Shown here one piece after another: positions 57,432-64,000 of a stretch of DNA of 64,000 nt (the stretch's first letter is position 1; every line of letters starts with the position of its first letter). A program made the position numbers and the translations under genes. The DNA lies in the NCBI RefSeq assembly GCF_000149955.1, contig NC_030986.1:3905333-3969332 (forward strand), in the 5' to 3' direction. The notes under the pieces were generated by a model that saw only the letters and a list, made by a program, of their open reading frames with translations, had not been told where the DNA came from and made no database searches. The stretch comes from Fusarium oxysporum f. sp. lycopersici 4287 (lineage: Eukaryota > Ascomycota > Sordariomycetes > Hypocreales > Nectriaceae).

Positions 57432-58709
57432 ATGGCTCCCTACACTGCTAAATGGGGCATCTTGGCTACCGGTGGCATCGCTGAGTGTGAGTTCAGCTCT
57501 GTAACACGATGAACAAGGCACTAAACTCCCATCATAGGCTTCACTAAGGATATTCTTACAGATCCTGCCGCTCGCGATGTCAACGATGTACAGCATGAGA
57601 TTGTCGCCGTTGCCTCATCCAGCTCCGTCGACCGTGCGCGCGACTTTATCAAGAAGATTGATGGCCCCTCATCCGCTGCTGTCTACGGCTCCTACGCTGA
57701 GCTAGTCGCCGACCCAAACGTTGACATCATCTATGTTGCTACACCTCACAGCCACCACTTCCAGAATGCTATGCTAGCCCTCGAGGCTGGCAAGAATGTT
57801 CTCTGTGAAAAGGCACTCACTGTTACTGCTGCACAGACCAAGAAGCTGTATGAGGTCGCCAAGTCCAAGAACCTCTTCTTTATGGAGGCTGTCTGGACAC
57901 GATACTTCCCTCTCAGTATCAAAATTCGAGAGTTGATCCAGTCTGGTGCCATTGGTACTGTTTATCGCACATTCGGTAAGAAGAATGCCTGCCGAAGTTA
58001 TACGATAAAGCTGACTCCTCCTATAGCCGACCTCTCGTTCAACAAGAATACTGATAGCCAAGATCTTGACTTTCCTGATTCCAACCGCATGGTCAATCCT
58101 GATCTTGCAGGTGGTGCTTTGCTCGACCTCGGCATCTACTCCTTGACCTGGGTCTTCCAATCTCTCTATCATGTTCAGCCCGAGGCCGAAAAGGAGGCTC
58201 CAAAGGTTGTAGCCTCCATCAACAAGTATCGCACAGGTGCCGACGAGTCCACGAGTATCATCTGTCAGTTCCCTAAGCACAACTCTGTCGGTATTGCGAC
58301 TACCTCACTGCGCATCGCCACCGACGTCGATGGTCTCTACACTGGTGGCCCCGCGATCCGTATCCAGGGCTCTAAGGGGGAAATTCAGGTTACTGGTCCT
58401 GCGTTCCGGCCAACCGAGTACAAGGTGATCAAGTCGGACGCCAATGGCAAGGTGGAAGTAGTGAACTGCCCAATTCCTACAGATCCTAAGCGCAACAACT
58501 GGGGCCACGGTATGTTCTGGGAGGCGGATGAGTGTGCACGTTGCCTACGAGATGGCAAGAAGGAGAGTGCTTCAATGCCTTGGTCAGAGAGTATAGTCAT
58601 CATGGAGGTCATGGACAGCGCACTCAAGCAGGGCGGTGTGTCCTACCCCGATCTCATCACCACTGATGTCTTCGATCCCAACAGTCCTCTCAATACTGGC
58701 AAAAAATGA
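57432..58709 (+). CDS. Gfo/Idh/MocA oxidoreductase (dihydrodiol / D-xylose dehydrogenase type)
   Basis: NAD(P)-dependent dehydrogenase resembling fungal D-xylose 1-dehydrogenase and animal dimeric dihydrodiol dehydrogenase. Exons are 57432-57486, 57538-57975 and 58027-58709, giving 391 aa. The start MAPYTAKWGILATGGIAE is the nucleotide-binding strand and glycine loop. Next come DIIYVATPHSHHF and the family motif GKNVLCEKALTV, where EKP is more usual. FMEAVWTRYFP and GGALLDLGIYSL follow in the catalytic half. The second intron (57976-58026) is 51 nt, stop-free and a multiple of three, so retention would insert 17 residues without breaking the frame. I treat it as an intron because its signals are good (GTAAGA, GCTGAC, CTATAG). 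The substrate is inferred only from family resemblance. Confidence 0.92.
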
Positions 58710-59592
58710 AGATATGACGTGTAATGCTGGACATAATCCTAGAATTCATGATGAAATAAAAGTTCGAGGATATGCAGGGATAATCACAGCATTGAGCTGT
58801 ACCACGCACCTGCGTCAATGCGTCGAGTGACATGTGAACTCTAACCACTTGCATAAGATGCGTACTATATGCATCGTCAGAGGTCAACAATCCTGGCGCT
58901 ATAGGCGGGTGCTTGAGATTAACGGTTCGTGTCGAAAGTGACATGACAGGGGAAGACCCTTGGGTTTCAAAAGCAATCACCAACACCTGACGACTCTGCT
59001 TTGGCCGGATGACAAAGAATAAAGCAAGAGAGGAAAATTGGCGCCTGGCGGATTTATTCCACTCCATGTTGCATTGGCCCCTGGTGCAAATCCAAGGATG
59101 ATCATCCAAGCCAAGACACCAATTTACACGCTCCTCTGCTGAAGCACAAGTTCGAGACTCGAGTCTCAGCTTATGATGACGTGCAGCGTACTTTTCAAGC
59201 GAGCGGGAGCACCCATGCCCACAGCTCACAACCCCTGGCATGAACGGCTTATTATCAATCGTTGAAGATTATCCCAGCCGTGTATGCCCAACTTGACATG
59301 GGAGGGGGGTGCAGAAGATGCCCGAAATGTGTTCCATAAGCAAGGCAAGGACTTGTTGGTTCCTAATGACCGAGTGGCGGAGGATTCGCGTCGTGTGAAT
59401 GGGGCGATGAGATGTGAAGACGAGTGATGGATGCAATGTGAGAGAGATGAGATTGTGGGGTCCACGATATAAAGACACCGTCTGAACAAGGTATCTTTAC
59501 CCTGAAAAGAAGCTTTGACTTTGAGGCCTGGAGGCGGATCCGAGGTGTTCGTGACAAGGGGCCTCAAAATCTAACAGGGGATATAAGAGAGG

Positions 59593-59653
<61 letters not shown>

Positions 59654-60287
59654 CATATGTAATTTAACTTTGATCGCAACACTTCAATCCTTGACTGAAC
59701 CAACTGACTGCATTGTATTTTATGGTGTAAGAATCATCAACTTGGCACTCAGCCACCAATATACAGTACTCGCACGGGGCAATGGTTGGTTTGGTCTCAC
59801 TACTAACCTAGCAAATCAATAAGCCAGGTACCTAAAGTTACTTGAATCATCAGAGACATTTATTAGTATGAGCCATTATTCATGACTGACGACCGCTGTA
59901 TAAGGTAGTAATGGAGTGAACATGTTCCTTCAAGCCACAAGACGAAGACGGAGCCGCCCTAAAACATGACTCCACCAAATACTACTAGTACCTTACGGTA
60001 GATAATCGCAGACCACACCCACTAATTACCCCAGTCGAGCCCAGCCCAACACAACCCAGACCAGGGCATTCACTCACTACTTGAATATTGAAGAAATTAG
60101 TTAGCATCACAAGAAACACAACCAACCAACTCAATCATAACCTCATCTCTCAACGCTCAGACGCAACAACTTCGCACCCCCTCTCTCCCTCTCTAGGTCA
60201 TCTCAGATACATCCGAGAGACAAGGAAGATTATACTCCACAAGGCGCCCTGTAAAGAACCTGCACGGAACCTTTCATCGTCTTCATC
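58710..60287. other. Intergenic with a 59-T homopolymer; TRM9 leader at right
   Basis: About 1.6 kb. Short minus-strand frames near 58690-59570 have no motifs. The poly-T run is listed separately. The last 200 bp are a CA/CT-rich leader. Confidence 0.5.
59595..59653. repeat. 59-base poly-T tract
   Basis: An uninterrupted run of T, far longer than the other runs in the window (20 and 22). No retroelement body or flanking duplication is evident beside it. It may be a length-variable simple repeat. Confidence 0.95.
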
Positions 60288-61130
60288 ATGGCAAGTGCTT
60301 CATCGGCCACGCCGGCTGGAGATCAAGATGACAGGCCACTCCGGCAACCCAGCTCTCAGGCACAAACCAACCAGACATCGGCCCCCACAGAGTCAGAGTC
60401 CTTCTCACAATCTGCAGCGGAGGAGGCGCCAGAGACATACGAGGCCACCCACGTTCACGCAGTCTACGAAGCCATCGCACCGCACTTCTCGGCCACCCGC
60501 CATAAGCCCTGGCCTCGGGTTGCCAGCTTCTTGCTATCTCAACCGCCCGGTAGTCTCGGCCTCGATGTGGGCTGCGGCAACGGCAAGTATCTACGTGTCA
60601 ACCCATCTGTACATCTGCTTGGCTCCGACCGGAGTCCAGCTCTCGTCCAGCTCGCCCGGACTGAGCTGAGACGGCCGCGGGAAGACGGTGTTGAGCATGA
60701 TCCTAGAGTATCTGATGTAGATGTTGCTGTCGCCGATGGCTTCGCGCTTCCTTATCGCAACGGAGCCGCTGACTTTGTTATCTGCATCGCTGTTGTGCAC
60801 CATATGTCGACACGCGAGAGAAGACAAGCCGCCATTGCTGAGTTACTGGCACTCGTAACTCCCAAAGCCGGCCGTGTGCTTGTCTACGTGTGGGCTCTGG
60901 AGCAGGCGTCAAGCCGTCGCGGGTGGGACGCGAGCAGTGACCAGGATCGCCTGGTGTCGTGGGTGATGCGGAAGCCAAAGGGTCAAGAACCCGGAGGCAC
61001 GTTCCAGCGCTACTACCACCTGTACAAGGAGGGTGAGCTCGAGGAGGATGTCAAGGCGGCTGGGGGCATCGTTGTAGAGACCGGCTACGAGAAGGATAAC
61101 TGGTGGGTGGTATGTAGTCGACCGTCGTGA
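60288..61130 (+). CDS. TRM9: tRNA (wobble uridine carboxymethyl) methyltransferase, TRM9 type
   Basis: SAM-dependent enzyme that completes mcm5U at the wobble position of certain tRNAs, in yeast with Trm112. It is a single exon of 280 aa. A Ser/Ala/Gln-rich leader (about 50 aa) precedes the diagnostic block VHAVYEAIAPHFSATRHKPW. SAM motif I is LGLDVGCGNGKYL, followed by LLGSDRSPALVQLA and the catalytic-half motif VHHMSTRERR. The end has RYYHLYKEGELEEDV and the aromatic terminus NWWVV. The length is near that of yeast Trm9. ATG 60288 is chosen because the frame has no earlier ATG that extends the family alignment. Confidence 0.94.
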   Translation: MASASSATPAGDQDDRPLRQPSSQAQTNQTSAPTESESFSQSAAEEAPETYEATHVHAVYEAIAPHFSATRHKPWPRVASFLLSQPPGSLGLDVGCGNGKYLRVNPSVHLLGSDRSPALVQLARTELRRPREDGVEHDPRVSDVDVAVADGFALPYRNGAADFVICIAVVHHMSTRERRQAAIAELLALVTPKAGRVLVYVWALEQASSRRGWDASSDQDRLVSWVMRKPKGQEPGGTFQRYYHLYKEGELEEDVKAAGGIVVETGYEKDNWWVVCSRPS

Positions 61131-62016
61131 GACCTCATCAACGGTAACCTGAGGCGCAAGGCAAGATCTTATAGGCGTTACAAAAAAAAAAAAAAAACTT
61201 CGGATACCTTATGCATATGGTTACCAACCTTGACAGGAATCTTTCACCGATATTTACGCTACATGTTTCGCTCTTGTCCAACCATGGAAGAGTACTTGGC
61301 CGTCTTCAGGCTGGTAATATATTCAAGATATTGCTCAACTAAGGTAACAACGCTAACTGTACAATCCATCTACACCGATATCTTCTCTATCACATCTCCA
61401 TATGTGTCTATCAATGGGAAAAGGGATACTAAACAGGTAAAATGCAAACGCTGTGCAACAAAACAACACTGTCTCTCTTTCAACTCCGGTTTCCTGAGGT
61501 CATCCTTGACCTCACCCTTTCTGATGCTTCCATTGCTAGGTCCTCAAACAACCAGTATCCATTGCCATGCAGATGCCTCTGGTCAATGCAAATTGTGATA
61601 CAAAAACATAAACATAATAAAAAAGACAATTCAAAGAACCGAAATGAGAAGAAAAAACACACCAATGGTTTCCCCAACAAGATTTTCTTTACATTAAGTC
61701 ATGTCCACATTCCATCCTGTCCAATCCATTCCGTTCCGTCGTTAAAACCCATATGCTATTGTGTTCCTGGGTATGCTTCAATCAGACCCGAAGGCAATAG
61801 ATTGGCGATAAGTTAAAAAATGTTGTTCTGTTCCTGTCCGTGTAGTTATGCAACCCCGTGTTCTTAACACCATCATAATAAGTCGTACATTCTTTACCGC
61901 ACTTAATAACCCAAAAATTGTCGCCTTATGAGACGAGATGCAAGACAAATGTCCTGGAAGACTCAAGGATCACTCATCAAGCGCTCATATAGTACAGTTG
62001 CCTCAACCATGGCAGG
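61131..62016. other. Convergent intergenic region
   Basis: About 890 bp between TRM9 and the Myb gene. It contains a 15-A run near 61183-61197. No gene evidence is seen. Confidence 0.55.
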
Positions 62017-63391
62017 CTATGTAATTCGGCGCCGCTGGTTCGCCTCGTGCGGATATTCATCTGGGGAAGCTCTTCGTTTGGACCCGGCCGATTCCATCGA
62101 GTAACCGGCGAGTGTTGAATACAGAGGGCCCTGACCTACCCCGGTTATAGGTCCCATGTTAGGCACTGCAGCAGGTGTACTATAGGGGCTGACTCCTCCA
62201 GTAAGTTCAGCAACCCCAGGAAGCATACCAGCTGTCCGAGGTGGTGGCTGGTTCTGGATCGGGGCCAAACCTGGCCCTGGTACATACTGAGCTTCAGCAG
62301 GATCTGGAACCATGGACAAAGGAGGCGGCGGAGGAATCGACTCTCGGCGGGGAACCATAGTTCGGCTGCTGGCAGGCATTGGTGGAGGTCTGTTGTACAC
62401 AACTCGAGGCGATGGTGCTCCAAGATCGCGAGGCATGCTTACTTGGGGCTGCGAGTGGATGTGGCTGCGTGAGGGGGAGCTCCTGTGACTGTTGTTTCCC
62501 TCGACATTGACTGCAGCTAGAGAGAAAGGGATAACGCCTGCACGTCTAGCCATATCTGCCTCACCAAGCTGCCAATGCATGGCCTCTGCTGCTCGCCAGG
62601 GCACTGCCATCTCTTCTGCAACTTTTGCCCACATTTCTGGTTTGAACCTGAAGTCTTGTCAGTATGTTTCCTAAAAGACCAATTGCTTACACCACCCCTT
62701 ACCTCTCGTAAAGTCTGGCCAGTTTATTCTTGCGCTCTTCGTCCCATTCACTCCGTCTTTCGAGGTAGTTCTGGTAGTGTAGGCGGCAGCTGATGGCACT
62801 CCTGCCAGGCAGACGCTTTGAGATATCCTCCCACTTCATATTGCGTCCTCGAAGCTCGATGATAAGGGCATCTTCCTCCGGTGACCACTTGCTCTGCTTC
62901 TTCACGGGTGGCTGATCTGTAGCATGGGGGTGCATGCCGCGTCTTCCAGACATTTGTGTCGAAGCTACCTGCGGTGGTGGCGCCACATGCGCAACAGGCC
63001 GTGGTGGAGCTGGCGATGCCTTAGGAGGAAATGGCTGATAAGTGGGAGCTGGAACAGGCTGGGTCTGGTGAAGCGGCGAGACAGGAGCCTCATGAGATCC
63101 AGATGCCTTCAGAAGAGCAGCAAAGTCTAACGCGACAGTCTGACCATCCAGTCTTCCCGCGTATGGACCGTTAGCATATGAGCGAGGCGTACGCCCCCGC
63201 TCAAGACGGTCTTCTACACCCACGATGGATGGCGGTAACTCTGCCCGCAAGAGGCAGAGTGGGGACTCGCTCTTGAGTTGGGCCAGCTCGGCGACTTTTT
63301 CTGGTTGTGTTGGCGAAGAAATGTCTGTTGCAGCGGCTCCGAGAAGCCTGGTGCTGCTTAAAAGCGTTGTATATCGGGTGTCACGAAATCC
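62017..63391 (-). CDS. Myb-like DNA-binding protein (5' end unresolved)
   Basis: Probable transcription regulator with two Myb/SANT-like repeats. The first is KWSPEEDALIIELRGRNMKW with recognition helix RSAISCRLHYQNYL. The second spans the intron: WDEERKNKLARLYER joined to FKPEMWAKVAEEMAVPWRA. Exons are 62703-63391 and 62017-62647. The 55-nt intron 62648-62702 has a GTAAGG donor. The flanks are Pro/Ser-rich, and the C terminus ends in a basic patch (SKRRASPDEYPHEANQRRR). The 440 codons read here lack an initiator Met. The frame meets TAG at 63392-63394, which looks like an intron acceptor (ACATAG), so a first exon probably lies further right. Fusarium has Myb-like regulators named MYT1-3; I cannot say whether this is one of them. 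Confidence 0.8.
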
Positions 63392-64000
63392 CTATGTTTC
63401 TTTCCACTGTACAGATGGTTGAGTCGGCTGGAGGTGCGTGAACTATGTTCGTGAGATCGAGGTGAGGTAATTAGTTTGCTCCTTGAAACCTCCGGGAATG
63501 AAGTCACTTGTGTTGATGTCGCCCTTAGTGTCTATAAGTCTTGAAGTGTAGTAATGGAGGCCTTCTCGTATTGACTGATGCGTAGTGGTGGGCAGCTGGG
63601 TTAGGTATCGATACAGTTGGGCTCTGTCAGGTACCGGGTTGCCACAAAGATGCAAAAGGAGAAAGAACTGTCTCGGGAGGCAACAGTGATGGCTGTTCAG
63701 ATCATAAAGCGTGGCTCCAAGACGTTGATGGGCAGATGGCAATGTGATTGGTGATGTCCAGGGTTCTCTTCAGCCAATGGATGCAAATAGGATGATATGG
63801 TGAGGCAGAGCAAGTCGTGGGGCGCCAATCGAGGTAAATGAGGCCAAGGTAAGGCTTGTTATCTCAGAAGCTGTTATCGAAAGCCGTGGGGAGAGTAGAG
63901 AATAGATGAGATGGCAATAGGTAGGAGGCAAAAAGAAGATCTTCGAGGGTCTTTCACTTTGAGTAAGAGAAAACTCGGTCAGATCTTCCGCTGGGCCCCT
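63392..64000. other. Upstream region of the Myb gene (first exon and promoter not resolved)
   Basis: About 600 bp. A minus-strand frame at 63443-63742 starts with ATG, but no donor in it gives an in-frame join to 63391. It may be leader sequence. The initiator of the Myb gene is somewhere here or beyond the window. Confidence 0.45.

Noticed and set aside
1..64000. CRISPR array, bacterial operon, secondary-metabolite cluster or complete transposon
   Set aside because: No regular spaced repeats, no backbone synthase genes and no transposase or reverse transcriptase motifs; all recognised genes are ordinary fungal nuclear genes with introns.

Overview
The window is nuclear DNA from a filamentous ascomycete, most likely a Fusarium (Hypocreales). 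That call rests on gene content and style: introns are short (45-149 nt, mostly 50-60), with GTAAGT-type donors and CTAAC/CTGAC branch sites. It also rests on finding a TBL1/SIF2-type WD40 gene (FTL1 in Fusarium), an NCoR/SNT1-type SANT gene and a two-repeat Myb gene on one stretch. I infer the genus and cannot name the species. It is a draft assembly: there are three runs of N (11530-11662, 21978-22168, 54261-54403), and several conserved genes carry isolated one-base frame breaks, mostly in homopolymers.

Layout. 1-9 kb: CaM kinase (cut by the window edge), a mitochondrial GGQ release-factor-like protein, a NAB3-type RNA-binding protein and a ferric-reductase-type membrane oxidoreductase. 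10-12 kb: a TMEM115/DUF1751 Golgi membrane protein. 12-16.3 kb: a long stretch without convincing genes. 16-21 kb: the SIF2/FTL1 WD40 gene and a small orphan gene. 22-24 kb: a fungal ADAM metalloprotease broken by a gap. 26-29 kb: acetyl-CoA synthetase. 29-32.5 kb: intergenic, with a short inverted-repeat element. 32.5-38.6 kb: RFC5, mitochondrial uL16 and RFC1. 39.4-43 kb: a nine-exon orphan gene whose frame is interrupted only by two UAG codons. 44-51.7 kb: DASH subunit DAD1 (too small and split for simple ORF calling) and SNT1. 52.7-64 kb: deoxyhypusine synthase, a nuclear-type orphan protein, a divergent pair of sugar-type oxidoreductases (aldo-keto reductase and Gfo/Idh/MocA dehydrogenase), a TRM9 tRNA methyltransferase and a Myb regulator.

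Functional links. Two clamp-loader subunits (RFC1, RFC5) lie 1.6 kb apart, and both promoters carry paired TCGCGT/ACGCGT boxes like MBF cell-cycle sites. Two subunits of the Set3/SMRT-type histone deacetylase complex (SIF2/FTL1, SNT1) lie 26 kb apart. The divergent oxidoreductase promoter holds a palindrome made of two opposed CreA-type sites.

The most interesting object is the orphan gene at 39398-43002. Every splice junction keeps one frame for 1047 codons except UAG at codons 284 and 710. The second UAG sits in the loop of an 11-bp hairpin. That is what one would expect of a premature stop recoded UAG to UGG by the sexual-stage A-to-I mRNA editing known in Fusarium and Neurospora. Ordinary decay, or C-to-T mutation of CAG codons, is the main alternative.
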